This document shows positions 1 through 10,764 of a stretch of DNA of 64,000 nucleotides, in pieces. Each line of letters opens with the position of its first letter. The first letter of the stretch is position 1. Source of the stretch: Patiria miniata (lineage: Eukaryota > Echinodermata > Asteroidea > Valvatida > Asterinidae); the NCBI RefSeq assembly GCF_015706575.1, contig NW_024037064.1, positions 6,137,427 to 6,201,426 of the forward strand, given 5' to 3'. The notes under the pieces are model-generated. The model had not been told where the DNA came from and ran no database searches. It saw only the letters and a list, made by a program, of their open reading frames with translations. The position numbers and the translations under genes were made by a program.

Positions 1-611
1 ATACATCAGTACACGTGCTCTCAACCGCCATCGAGTGAAGACTTCCGCGCGTGTATGCATTCTATACATGTAGTTGTTATGCGGGGCGTGCGGGCGCATT
101 ATAAGTCTTAACACGACATTTTCGTACTAAGGATGTTTACAACGAAAGCATGGATCTGTGTTTTATTTTCTGTAAACACGCCTCACATGGACATATTAAC
201 TGTTTCTAAACCGAGCATCTTTGTAATTTTGGAAACAAGGAGTATGTAAACGAAATTTCAGCTTCCTCCATTAGGTAAAACTAAAAATATGAAACAAACA
301 TTGTTGTAATTTTGTTCGCTATGGCAGCAGAAGTTCATACCCTGGACATCAGTTGTAATGCAGTGAACTATGTGGTCAAACCTGGGCTGGCAAGGGTGAT
401 ATTAATAATGCATATTGAAGAGACAGGGTATCATGCATAATACTAAAATATGGCCCCTGAACATGAACACAAAAAGTTTGGAAATATCGCCAAAAGAAAA
501 GTCACACACGGTTAAGCTACAAAAGTGAAGACCGGGTGCTCACACTGTTATTCTCTAACTATTGCATTGAATTGAATTGAAGGATATTTTAATTCTTGCT
601 TTTGATTGTAG
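1..611 (+). other. Probable intron or upstream flank of the NLR gene
   Basis: No convincing exon is visible. A 39-codon open frame from the ATG at 321 is not preserved in the paralogous block near 53653, so I treat it as chance. The segment from about 130 aligns by eye with 53540-53990, which shows it belongs to a duplicated genomic block. It ends in a pyrimidine-containing tract and an AG acceptor at 610-611. Confidence 0.4.
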
Positions 612-734
612 ATTACCCACAACGAAGTGGAGCCAGCATAGGAAGCATCGGCACAATCAGCGGTAGCCACGACCCTATCATTGTTGGTTCAAGAGCAGTT
701 CATATCACTTACAATTTGCCATCGAAGGGACCAG
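612..734 (+). CDS. NLR gene, upstream linker exon (phase 1-1)
   Basis: This 123-nt segment lies between an AG acceptor (610-611) and a GTAAAT donor (735-740). Only one of its three frames is open throughout: codons from 614, with two leftover bases at the start and one at the end. Its phase matches the exons at 1760, 2249 and 10916. The encoded 40 residues are rich in Gly, Ser and Ile with alternating beta-branched residues (GSIGTISGSH, then PIIVG and AVHITYN). I recognise no catalytic domain. The position upstream of a NACHT exon suggests a linker or short signalling motif. A diverged paralogue sits at 53992-54138. The start codon and any earlier domain lie outside the window. The exon is inferred from splice sites, frame and context, not from transcript data. 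Confidence 0.55.
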
Positions 735-1759
735 GTAAATATAATCTAGTTCGATACGATAAAGTAGTTTAGGGGGGGGGGGGCGGCAAGGGGAGGGTGA
801 TGTACTGTTTGAGCATTTTAATATTGAACATACTGTAGTTCTATGACGTAATTAGCTGTTCTTGTAGTTCTCCAGACATGGGACTTTAAAATATTCACCT
901 TTAGGATTTATACGTATCAGGAGACGACGTCATCATGAAGTCACCCAGTTTTTGTCTTTTACATGACTCCCTGTATATATGTTCATATACATGTATACCA
1001 AGTTCCAACCTAATCAGACTTACAGTTGTCTAGATAAAATATTAGTAAAATATACACCTTTAAGGTGCCATAAGACCATTGATGACGTCATCATGACATC
1101 ACTTGTCTAGCGGGCCTACCTGACCTTGGAGTCTTTGTGCATAGTTTGAAGTCACTCTGATAGCATTTTATACATAGTACTGCAATAGTGTTGTCAAGAA
1201 AATGCCTTGTAATTCAGTGCGTGTGGGTCAAAATAATTATGTGAATAAGATCAACGGTTACTCGACTGGGAAATCCCCAGACCCCCACATAAACTTGAAT
1301 AATTTTCTGTTCAGTGTTCACAATTCCTTTATTATAAACCAAAGTTTGAAAGGAGATTGATAAAAAAATAATGGCTTTAAAATAATTTCCATTACTGTAT
1401 TCAAAAACAAATTATGTGTGCTAACTCATTAACGTTCCCCCTAATGCGCGGAATGCTCCCACGTCCCGTTCAGGACACGGCACATTCCAATGGACCGTCT
1501 GGCGTTCCAACAGGAACGTTCCACTGGACCGCGAACGTTCCCAACTTATGAGACTTCCTTACAACTGTTCCTCCTCAACTACTTTTTCTGCAACCAGGTT
1601 TTTAGGCAGTGATCATAAGTGCATAAGTCAGTTGAAACTGAATGATTCTCAGTGAATCCCAAACTTCCCTTTGGACAAAAAAACGGGGTTTTTTTTGTAA
1701 AGTGGACAGTATAGCTGAATTGGAGACTAATATGTTTTAATGTTATTTCATAATTTCAG
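735..1759 (+). other. Intron between NLR linker exons
   Basis: A non-coding stretch with a G-run at 772-783 and several TGACGTCA-like sites (near 930 and 1082). Its second half, from about 1341, is the first copy of a tandem duplication that carries the next exon. Confidence 0.45.
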
Positions 1760-1804
1760 AAGAGACATCTTCACGACCACCTGAAGACAGTGCTTCCCAT
1801 CCCG
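1760..1804 (+). CDS. NLR gene, 15-codon mini-exon, copy 1
   Basis: Exactly 45 nt between an acceptor (TAATTTCAG, ending 1759) and a perfect donor GTGAGT (1805-1810). When joined to the preceding exon it encodes EETSSRPPEDSASHP and leaves one base for the next exon. The peptide is Ser/Pro/acidic and looks like flexible linker. Its length and phase allow inclusion, exclusion or duplication without disturbing the frame. Confidence 0.55.
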
Positions 1805-2248
1805 GTGAGTCAGCATATTTTTAATTCCAAAGTTTGAAAAGAGATTGGAAAAAAAATAATGGCTTTTACAATAATTTCCATTACTATATTCAAAAACAAA
1901 TTATGTGTGCTAACTCATTAACGTTCCCCCTAATGCGCGGAATGCTCCCACGTCCCGTTCAGGACACGGCACATTCCAATGGACCGTCTGGCGTTCCAAC
2001 AGGAACGTTCCACTGGACCGCGAACGTTCCCGACTTATGAGACTTCCTTACAACTGTTCCTCCTCAACTACTTTTTCTGCAACCAGGTTTTTAGGCAGTG
2101 ATCATAAGTGCATAAGTCAGTTGAAACTGAATGATTCTCAGTGAATCCCAAACTTCCCTTTGGACAAAAAAACGGGGTTTTTTTTGTAAAGTGGACAGTA
2201 TAGCTGAATTGGAGACTAATATGTTTTAATGTTATTTCATAATTTCAG

Positions 2249-2293
2249 AAGAGACATCTTCACGACCACCTGAAGACAGTGCTTCCCATCCCG
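2249..2293 (+). CDS. NLR gene, 15-codon mini-exon, copy 2
   Basis: Identical in sequence, splice sites and phase to 1760-1804, 489 bp downstream. If both are used, the linker contains the 15-residue Ser/Pro peptide twice. They could also be mutually alternative. Nothing in the sequence says which is used. Confidence 0.5.
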
Positions 2294-3398
2294 GTGAGTC
2301 AGCATATTTTTAATTCCAAAGTTTGAAAAGAGATTGGAAAAAAAATAATGGCTTTTACAATAATTTCCATTACTATATTCAAAGACAAATTATGCGTATT
2401 AACTCATTTCATACACAAATTGCTTAGCCTACGTTTTACTGTAAAATCAAGTCTTTGATAAACAAATTGCGGTTTGGTCATGTTTGGTATTGTTCAGCTT
2501 GCTTTGCCCTCTCTTTTTTAGGGGGGGGGGTGGTGTTGAGAAAGGTAGGTCCTATGCCTCCTTAAACATGCTCAGGAATTTAAAGATACTGAGGACTAAT
2601 AAGTGGGTCCACAGTCCACACCCTGAAGACAAAACTCAGTGCTCGTGATAACACACAAGACTTGAAAGTGACCTTGCAACACTGCATAGTACAGTATAAT
2701 ACCAAAGGTTTGCTTGCTTGCTGCTTGATTTACCGCCAGCAACAGTTTGTCCTTTCATCATCCCATTTGTGGTGTGATCAAAATGTTTGCGTGGACTGCA
2801 TCAGAGAGTGTATAGAGAATGGCTTTTGCGCGCAATGTCAACCTTGTGCAAATACGTTTATCATATCAAATCCTTTGCGGTCAAAAGGACCCCATGTAAA
2901 CCGGCTAAAGCGCACAGCCAGATGACCCTTGACACATAGGGCTGTGTGTGTGTTTGGTGTATATACACTAGCGCTGCCTAGCACGTGTACTATAAACAGA
3001 CCCTACGCACTAAGCCATGAGCAACGGCAAATTTTATTGGAGTTTAGATGAACAATTCTTTTGTAAATGAATACACGCAAGGCTAAACCTCAACCAATCA
3101 CAATAAGGTTTATACTGTTGGAAAGCTGACGAGACGAAAAAAAATGACTCGAGATCTAAGCTCCAAGGTGGCGCTATACAGTGTGGTAAAAAAAAAGGAC
3201 ACCCACGTTTGGCAGCAGTTTTCACCTCAAATCGTTGCATTTGCACATTTTATCGCTGAGCTATGCTAATTTGAACATTTCATGTGCGGAACCTGTTTGT
3301 CCATGGAGGTATACATTCCCTTCGCTTGACTGAGCTCAGCTATTGGAGCTTAATTTGAAGGCAAAATAATAGCACACTTCAAAGAAGGATTGCTATTT

Positions 3399-4639
3399 GA
3401 GTGGTCGGGCACAACCCGACCACTCTTTCGATTTGTTGCGATTAATCTTCCTTCCTTCCTTCCTTCCTTCCTTCCTTCCTTCCTTCCTTCCTTCCTTCCT
3501 TCCTTCCTTCCTTCCTTCCTTCCTTCCTTCCTTCCTTCCTTCCTTCCTTCCTTCCTTCCTTCCTTCCTTCCTTCCTTCCTTCCTTCCTTCCTTCCTTCCT
3601 TCCTTCCTTCCTTCCTTCCTTCCTTCCTTCCTTCCTTCCTTCCTTCCTTCCTTCCTTCCTTCCTTCCTTCCTTCCTTCCTTCCTTCCTTCCTTCCTTCCT
3701 TCCTTCCTTCCTTCCTTCCTTCCTTCCTTCCTTCCTTCCTTCCTTCCTTCCTTCCTTCCTTCCTTCCTTCCTTCCTTCCTTCCTTCCTTCCTTCCTTCCT
3801 TCCTTCCTTCCTTCCTTCCTTCCTTCCTTCCTTCCTTCCTTCCTTCCTTCCTTCCTTCCTTCCTTCCTTCCTTCCTTCCTTCCTTCCTTCCTTCCTTCCT
3901 TCCTTCCTTCCTTCCTTCCTTCCTTCCTTCCTTCCTTCCTTCCTTCCTTCCTTCCTTCCTTCCTTCCTTCCTTCCTTCCTTCCTTCCTTCCTTCCTTCCT
4001 TCCTTCCTTCCTTCCTTCCTTCCTTCCTTCCTTCCTTCCTTCCTTCCTTCCTTCCTTCCTTCCTTCCTTCCTTCCTTCCTTCCTTCCTTCCTTCCTTCCT
4101 TCCTTCCTTCCTTCCTTCCTTCCTTCCTTCCTTCCTTCCTTCCTTCCTTCCTTCCTTCCTTCCTTCCTTCCTTCCTTCCTTCCTTCCTTCCTTCCTTCCT
4201 TCCTTCCTTCCTTCCTTCCTTCCTTCCTTCCTTCCTTCCTTCCTTCCTTCCTTTACTTCCGGGTGACCTTTACTTCCGGGTGTACTGGAAGGTCAAGGTT
4301 AAATGAATTCAAAATGAAGATATTAGCCTGAATTCAAAACAAAGCAACATTTCTTCCGAACGGTTCACGGTATGATCACAAAACCTTGTGTGAACTTGTA
4401 CTTTGTTACAAAGATGTTTTAATTTTTGTTACGCCATCATAACATCATCAGGTATCAAATTACAAGCGATTTAAGGGCAAATTTTGACAAAATAGTTTGC
4501 GTATATCTTTTTGCGTATAGTTTGCAGGGTAATGGGAGGGGTATTGTGCAGTTCAATTATGATTAAGTCATTGTAAACACAAGAAAATATGCCATCCCGA
4601 CCACTCTGCATTTGTAACTCAACAAACGGGAACCTCTAG
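3399..4639 (+). mobile_element. Helitron-like non-autonomous element with internal (CCTT)n
   Basis: The left side has a perfect 11-bp-stem hairpin, GAGTGGTCGGG (3399-3409) and CCCGACCACTC (3415-3425). The same arm CCCGACCACTC recurs at 4596-4606, followed by a small stem (TTTGT/ACAAA) and CTCTAG ending at 4639. An arm near the 5' end, its complement just inside the 3' end, then a stem-loop and a CTRR-type terminus is the general plan of Helitron-like non-autonomous elements. The element has no coding capacity. The exact 5' base is uncertain. Confidence 0.5.
3447..4253 (+). repeat. (CCTT)n microsatellite, about 800 bp
   Basis: An uninterrupted run of CCTT, about 200 units, lies inside the Helitron-like element. 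It opens long frames on both strands that read Leu-Pro-Ser-Phe repeats; these are not genes. Directly after it, CTTTACTTCCGGGTG is duplicated at 4251-4280. Confidence 0.98.
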
Positions 4640-5673
4640 TTCAAATTCTTTTTCTTTTCGTTGTGCACTTTAATATCATCAAAAATATAAATAAAGGTAC
4701 CATCTTTCTCTCAGGCACTGAAATACTCTTAACACAAAATGCACCAATGCATGCTTGAATATTATCATTTGAAAAAAACGCGCTAACAATGAAGCCCATC
4801 TTAACATTTGAAAAGGGCATGACATTTGATTATGTTATTAATGTTATGCAACTATGAACTTAAGCCGACAACTCATTGTGTAGATGATCAGTCTTAAAAC
4901 TGACATGAATAATTGGACAGCTTTAATAAAAGTTACCAGGGCAAGATATATTTTGGTGGGAAGGTTTTTTAATTTGTATGAACTACGAAAACATCCAATT
5001 AATAACATGTGGACAAGACTGATTTTGGTGACTTGTATTCAAATTAGCATAATATCACTATTTCTGCGACTTTTAATTACTAAGCTTTTTTCACCATGCA
5101 TGGTTAAAGGCCTATACTTTACTACAATCTGAAAAGATATTTCAAATATGTTCATTAATTTGGTGAAAATTGCTGTCAAAAGTGGTTGTCCTTTTTTTTT
5201 TTTTACCACCCTGTATAACGTTGTGATGATGTTAATGGACCAGTTCTTGGCTGAACGTCACGTGTAGTTTACACACAAAACAGGGAGATTTTTGACTAAA
5301 AATGCAGTGTTTAACCTCAATTCGTGAGTGAAAATCAGTGTTTTATTCAGTGTTTTATTTCATTTTCTGCAAGAGTAGTTTGTTAGGGTCATACTGTAGT
5401 AAGATCTAAGGTACTGTATACTCTGTCAAATAATGAAGTGGTGGCGACAGATGTGAAAAAGGGCCCGTTTTTAATGATTTTTTTCGCCGTGTTCTCTCAT
5501 AGAGGTTGCACGTGAAAACCGGCCTGGTCATGCTGGTGGGTTAGTTCCCCAAAGGAATTCATATGCAATACATGTATTGTGATACCGGGGACGCCAAATT
5601 AAAGGGGGCATGTAATGTAATTGGTTTAATGTCATCCTTGAAAATGCACCTTTGTGTCCCATTTAACCTAATT

Positions 5674-7868
5674 GGCTTTTTCGCCATCAGCGAAAAAGCC
5701 TTTGTTTTTGTTCTGATTTTTTTTTTGGCTTTTCCGCAAAGTTGCGGAAAAGCCTTTGTTTTTGTTCTCATTTTTTTTTTTTTTTTTGGCTTCTTCTTTT
5801 TGTCGCCTAAATCCCATAGACTTTGTGCACGTTTTTTCTCAACGCAACTTTTGGCATTAATCTTTGTCATACATCATTCAAAGTTAGCATAAGCATAGTC
5901 CCTATAGCAAAGATGTGTCCCGAAGATTGACGTCATGGTGACGTCATCGACTAATTTATTATAGATTTTTGAATATTTAATTTTTCCCATAGACTTTGTA
6001 CACAGAAATTTAAAAAAAAATTGTCGATTTGCAAAGGGCATTTTCGACTTCTTTGCCAGTAATTCATTTACACCAATCTTTGTCTAAGCAAAGACCCTAA
6101 TTTAAACAACATTGTGTAATGATGACGTCATGATGACGTCATCAGGTGTGTATTTATAGGCAATTAAATTGTGACACTTTTGATATTCAAAAATGCATAA
6201 GAAATCAACCGTACGCGTCCGCAGCATTTTGTTGCCGGCAAGTGGTAGAATAGGTTGCAAGGTCTTTATTTCATTCAGTGTGCGTGAAATCACGTGACCC
6301 TTGCTTCCGGTCGAAAAAGGCCAAAACCGGAAGTGGTTTATCATTTGAAAGTGGTAATAGATATAAACTTGCTTTTAACGGTGTTAGTCTCTTGGCGAAT
6401 AGTATTCTTCAAATCATCTACCGATGACGTCATGAAATCTTCGAGCGCCCTCTAGCGTCAGGTTGAAAATTAGCAAAAATGTATTTTGAATAGATGTCTG
6501 TGGCGAAGTTTGTTGGAATCGCCTAAATATTGGTGTATATGATGACCTTGACCCACTTAAGACGTGTGCGAAGTTTTAGGCAAATGACGTCATCAGACCG
6601 GAAGTTACAATAAAAAGAGACTTTTTCCTTAGAAAATTCCTGAAAAATCAACCATGGCAGTTTTTATATTTGTTTTTACTTTAATTGTCGATTGAAGGGT
6701 AGGTCTAAAACATTTCAAAGTTTCGAGGCGATAAGCAAACTCGAACATACCCTGCGCACGCTTATAACTTCACGTTGACAATACCTCTGCTTCAAAACAT
6801 GCACAGGACAGGACGTCCACAATGTACATGTACATGTACATGCACGTACGTTGTACATAGGCACGTACATCGTATGTCAGTCAGCCTGCAGCGCACATGT
6901 TGCCGAGGTCAAATCGTGTCCACACTGACCGTTTTAGCCGATTTTCGGCTAACTTTGACAGATTTTATGTTCACGCATGCGCATAGACAGGGATGTATTA
7001 TAGCACTCTTGGCATTAATCTTTTTCAGATATCATTGAAAGTTGCCATAAGCATAGTCCCTATAGCCAAGACGTGTCCCGAAGAGTGACGTCATGGTGAC
7101 GTCATCAAGTGATTTATTATGGATTTATGAATAATTAATTTTTCTCATAGACTTTGTACACAGCTTTCTCCAGAAGTCTTTCCGTATACAACACTGATAT
7201 ATCTTACTGAGTAGTTCTGAACTTCGGCTGAGAATTACTATGAGAAGGAAAAAGAAATCGTATTTTTTTACGCCTTTCATTTGATTGAAAATATTCCCAA
7301 GAGTTAGAATAGCAAGTAATATTTTATATAAATGTTTCAGTTTAAAGGAAAATCACGCATTAAAAGGTGCAGTTTTTCTGCTGTAGGATTTTTAACCTAT
7401 TGACTTTGTACACGTTTTCAAGCCACCATTTTCGTATTTTGGCGATCTGGAATCGTCATCAAAGTTACAGCCAAGAAAGACCCTCATACAAAAATTATGC
7501 CAAGACTATGACGTCACGATGACGTCATCACCTAATTCTTTATTGATTTTTGAAAATTTACCTACATATTGTGAAGTCTTATATCTACAGAAATGTAAGT
7601 CCGATTGGGTTGAAACTTGGTATGTGGCTATACCAGGATGTGTTATAGATTAAAAATGAGGTGACGTCATGATGACGTCATCCTGAGATTTTATATGAAT
7701 ATTTATTTGTTTGGACCTTTTAGCCATATCTCCCGAACGCAACATGCAAAATGCAAAATTCTTTTGACAGATTTTATGTTCATGAATATTCAGGGCATAT
7801 TATTGATTAAAAAAAATCATAATGCGGAAAAGCCCTATGTTCTGTTGCAAACAGACATAGACCTCTAG
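5674..7868 (+). mobile_element. Helitron-like element of the GGCTTTTCCGC hairpin family, + orientation
   Basis: The 5' side carries two hairpins (5674-5700 with the GGCTTTTTCGC stem; 5727-5754 with GGCTTTTCCGC). The 3' side has the matching arm GCGGAAAAGCC at 7824-7834, a stem-loop TATGTTCTGTT/AACAGACATA (7836-7859) and CTCTAG ending at 7868 before T. Internal landmarks include the phrase CCCATAGACTTTGTACAC, paired TGACGTCA sites, and a block (6100-7010) that recurs in reverse at 36.5-37.1 kb and 38.5-39.4 kb. It is non-coding. A CTRR end after a short palindrome is a Helitron feature; assignment to Helentron-type elements is my inference. Confidence 0.5.
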
Positions 7869-8940
7869 TTTCTTCTTCTTCTTGTTCTTCTATCCCAAAT
7901 CCCATTGACTTTGCACATGTTTCATTCTGGACCCCACTTTTGACCCTGAACATACTTCAATCTTAATGAAACTTGGCACAGAGTCAGAACCCACAGTGAA
8001 CTCGTGCATGGAAGAGTGACGTCATCATGACGTCATCATGGGCCACGTGACGTCATCTGAAATGTGCAAACTCTAGGACCCTATATCTAAAGAACTAGAA
8101 GTCGGATTGGGTTGAAACTCGGTATGTTGGTAGACCGGGATGTGTTATAGATAAAAATTGAGGTGACATCATCATGACGTCATCGTGTGATTTTATATCG
8201 ATTTTTGACATTTTGGACCTTGAAGCCATATCTCACGAATGCAATATGCTAAATTCAAAATTCTTTTTGTATTAGGTTTGTTAAGCAATAGGTATATGCA
8301 CAAAATTTTGAAAAATGTGTGACGTCATGATGACGTCATAAAAAATGCGATTTTGTAAAACACATATAAGGGAATGTCCGATCGTACTGAAACTTGGTGG
8401 GTGGGTAGATAATTGTACCAGTGCACAAAATATGAAATGACGTCACGATGACGTCATCGACAGATTTTTAACGATTTTTTAAATATTAACAATTTTATTC
8501 TGATTACGAAATTTAACACTTTTATTCATCCAAGTCGCTTCAAACTTAGTACAGGCTAAATCCACAAAAGAATAATGAGCACCGCCAAGTATTGTTATAA
8601 TGACGTCATCATGGGTCACGTGACGTCATCTTAAAAGTTCATAATTCAAAGCTCAATATCAACAGCACGGTAAGTCTGATTATATTGAAACTCGGTATGT
8701 AGGTAGACCGGGATGTGTTATAGGTACAAATTGAAATGACGTCATAATGACGTCATCATACGATTTAATATGATTTTATGAATTGTTGGACCCTTTAAGC
8801 CATATCACACGAACGCAACATGCAAAATTCAAATTCTTTTTGTATTTGGTTTGACAGGGAATAAGTATATACACAAAATTTTGAAAAGAATGTGACGTCA
8901 TCATGACGTCATCAAAAATACGATAGTTGAAAACACATTT
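7380..8940 (+). repeat. Degenerate modular repeats with paired TGACGTCA palindromes
   Basis: Modules about 500-570 bp apart share phrases such as AGCCATATCTCACGAA and TTGGGTTGAAACTCGGTATG. Copies of the first lie at about 7721, 8225 and 8800. Each module carries one or two TGACGTCA-NNN-TGACGTCA pairs. No coding potential is seen. Confidence 0.7.
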
Positions 8941-9617
8941 AAACATAACATCAACATCACTGAACAATCACCATCAACTTATCAACAATAACAAATCAAA
9001 AATCAAAATCAACAATCAACACCAAAATCATCAGCTATCAACAATCAACTATCAATAATCATCAACCGACATCAACATCAACAATCAACAATTAACAATT
9101 AACATCAACAATCATCAACAATCAACATCAATAACCAACATCAACAATCAACATCAAGAAACATCATCAACAATCGACATAAATAATCAACATCAACAAT
9201 CAACGTCAATAATCATCAACAACATCAACATCAAAGATCAATATCAAAAATGAACATCAACATTCAACAACAACATCATCAACATCAACAATTAACATCA
9301 ACATCAACAATCAGCATCAACTAATCATCAATCAACATCAACATCAACAATCAACAATCAAAATCAACAATTAACAATTAACATCAACAATCATCAACAA
9401 TCAAAATCAATAACCAACATAAACAATCATCATCAGTAACATCATCAACAATCGACATCAATAATCAACATCAACAATCGACGTCAACAATCAACATCAA
9501 CAATCAACATCAACATCAACAATCAACAATCAACAATCAACATCAACAATCAACAACAACAATCAACAATGCGAAAAAGCCCTATGTTCTGTTGATTGAA
9601 CAGACATAAACCTCTAG
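7869..9617 (+). mobile_element. Second Helitron-like copy abutting the first, ending CTCTAG at 9617
   Basis: It begins directly after the previous CTAG with a TTCTTCTTCTTG tract and the ATCCCATTGACTTTG phrase that follow hairpins in other copies. It ends with arm GCGAAAAAGCC (9571-9581), a stem TATGTTCTGTT/AACAGACATA, and CTCTAG at 9612-9617. A 5' hairpin is missing or shared with the previous copy. The interior is the modular repeats and the CAACAT tract. Confidence 0.4.
8940..9570 (+). repeat. CAACAT/AATCAA simple-sequence tract
   Basis: About 630 bp of irregular AACATCAACAATC-type sequence, low complexity and strongly strand-asymmetric (almost no G). It ends at the CTCTAG-type terminus near 9571-9617. 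Confidence 0.9.
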
Positions 9618-9627
9618 TTTCCTTTTT

Positions 9628-10462
9628 GGCTTTTCCGCATAGTTGTGGAAAAGCCTTTCTTTTTGTTCTCATTGCACACGCACACTGAATGAAATAAAGA
9701 CCTCAACCTACTCTACCACTTGCCCGCAGCAGAATGCTGCGGACGCGTACGGTTGATTTCTTATGCATTTTTAAATATTAAAAGTGTCACAATTCAATTG
9801 CCCATAACTAAACACCGGATGACGTCATCATGACGTCATCATTACACAATGTTGTTTGAATTAGGGTCTTTGCTTGGACAAAGATTGGTGTAAATGAATT
9901 ACTGGCAAAGAGTCAAAAATGCCCTTTAAAAATCAACAATTTTTTTTTAATTTCTGTGTACAAAGTCTATGGGAAAAATGAAATATTTAAGAATCTATAA
10001 TAAACTAGTCGATGACGTCACCATGACGTCAATTTTCGGGACACATCTTTGCTATAGGGACTATGCTTATGCTAACTTTGAATGATGTATGACAAAGATT
10101 AATGCCAAAAGTGGAGGCCAGAAAAGACGTGCACAAAGTCAATGGCATTTGAAAGGAATAAAAAGAAGAAGAAGAGGAAGAAGAAAGAAAAGAAAAAAAA
10201 ACCAGAACAAAAAGAAAGGCTTTTCCGCAACTATGCGGAAAAGCCACAAAAAAACGACCACAAAAAGAAAGGCTTTTTTTCGCAAATTTGCGAAAAAGCC
10301 AAAAAATCAGAACGAAAAGAAAGGCTTTTTCGCAAAATAGCGAAAAAGCCCCCTCCCCCCAATAAAATGAGAACGAAAACAAAGGCTTTTCTGCAACTTT
10401 GCGGAAAAGCAAAAAACCCAGCACAAAAAGAAAGGCTTTTTCCGCAAGTTTGTGGAAAAGCC
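9628..10462 (-). mobile_element. Truncated minus-strand copy with a 5-hairpin array
   Basis: From about 9672 to 10140 the sequence is the reverse complement of about 5820-6290. The right side, which is the 5' end in minus orientation, carries five stem-loops at 10218-10245, 10271-10300, 10323-10350, 10384-10410 and 10434-10462. They are separated by A-rich spacers containing AGAACAAAAAGAAA-like text. A further hairpin at 9628-9655 marks the junction with the preceding element. There is no 3' CTAG end for this copy, so it is truncated. Confidence 0.5.
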
Positions 10463-10499
10463 AGAAAAGAAAACGAGCAAAAAAGAATTGTTAAAAATC

Positions 10500-10764
10500 T
10501 AGGGTCTTAAAGTTTGCATGTTTAAGATGACGTCACTTGACCCATGATGACGCAATCGTGACGACACACTTCGGGACACAAGGTAACTATGAGGTCGTTT
10601 CATCAGAATACGAGTTTGTTCTAGGTCAAAAGTGGCATGGTTAATAAACCATGTACAAAGTCTTTGGGATTTTGGTTAGAACAAAAAGAAAAACGGAGGG
10701 AAAAAAAAAAAGAACAAAAAAAAAGAACAAAAACAAAGGCTTTTCCACTGTTTGCGGAAAAGCC
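10500..10764 (-). mobile_element. Short minus-strand fragment ending in a GGCTTTTCC hairpin
   Basis: It has the family phrases (ATGACGTCACTTGACC near 10529, GTACAAAGTCTTTGGGA near 10650) and a single hairpin at 10738-10764. It is another partial copy, directly upstream of the NLR exon acceptor. Confidence 0.4.

Larger units (their letters stand above)
1341..2400 (+). repeat. 489-bp direct tandem duplication carrying a mini-exon (about 2.1 copies)
   Basis: Copies start near 1341, 1829 and 2318 (partial). The first two contain the same landmarks exactly 489 bp apart: AACGTTCCCCCTAATGCGCG, GTTCCACTGGACCGCGAACG, and the exon with its splice sites. Copies 1 and 2 are nearly identical, with scattered substitutions, so the duplication looks young. 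Copy 3 stops at about 2400. Confidence 0.9.

Noticed and set aside
321-440. 39-codon ORF starting MAAEVHTLDIS
   Set aside because: The paralogous copy at 53653 is frameshifted and stops early, so the frame is not conserved.
3390-4331. Open frames of about 300 codons reading Leu-Pro-Ser-Phe repeats
   Set aside because: They are translations of the (CCTT)n microsatellite, open in several frames, with no independent evidence of coding.
5727-5754. Rho-independent terminator interpretation of GC-stem plus T-run hairpins
   Set aside because: The context is a eukaryotic intron and the hairpins belong to a mobile-repeat family in both orientations.
10218-10728. CRISPR-like interpretation of regularly spaced hairpins
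   Set aside because: The DNA is animal, repeats are imperfect stem-loops with A-rich near-identical spacers, and no cas genes are present.
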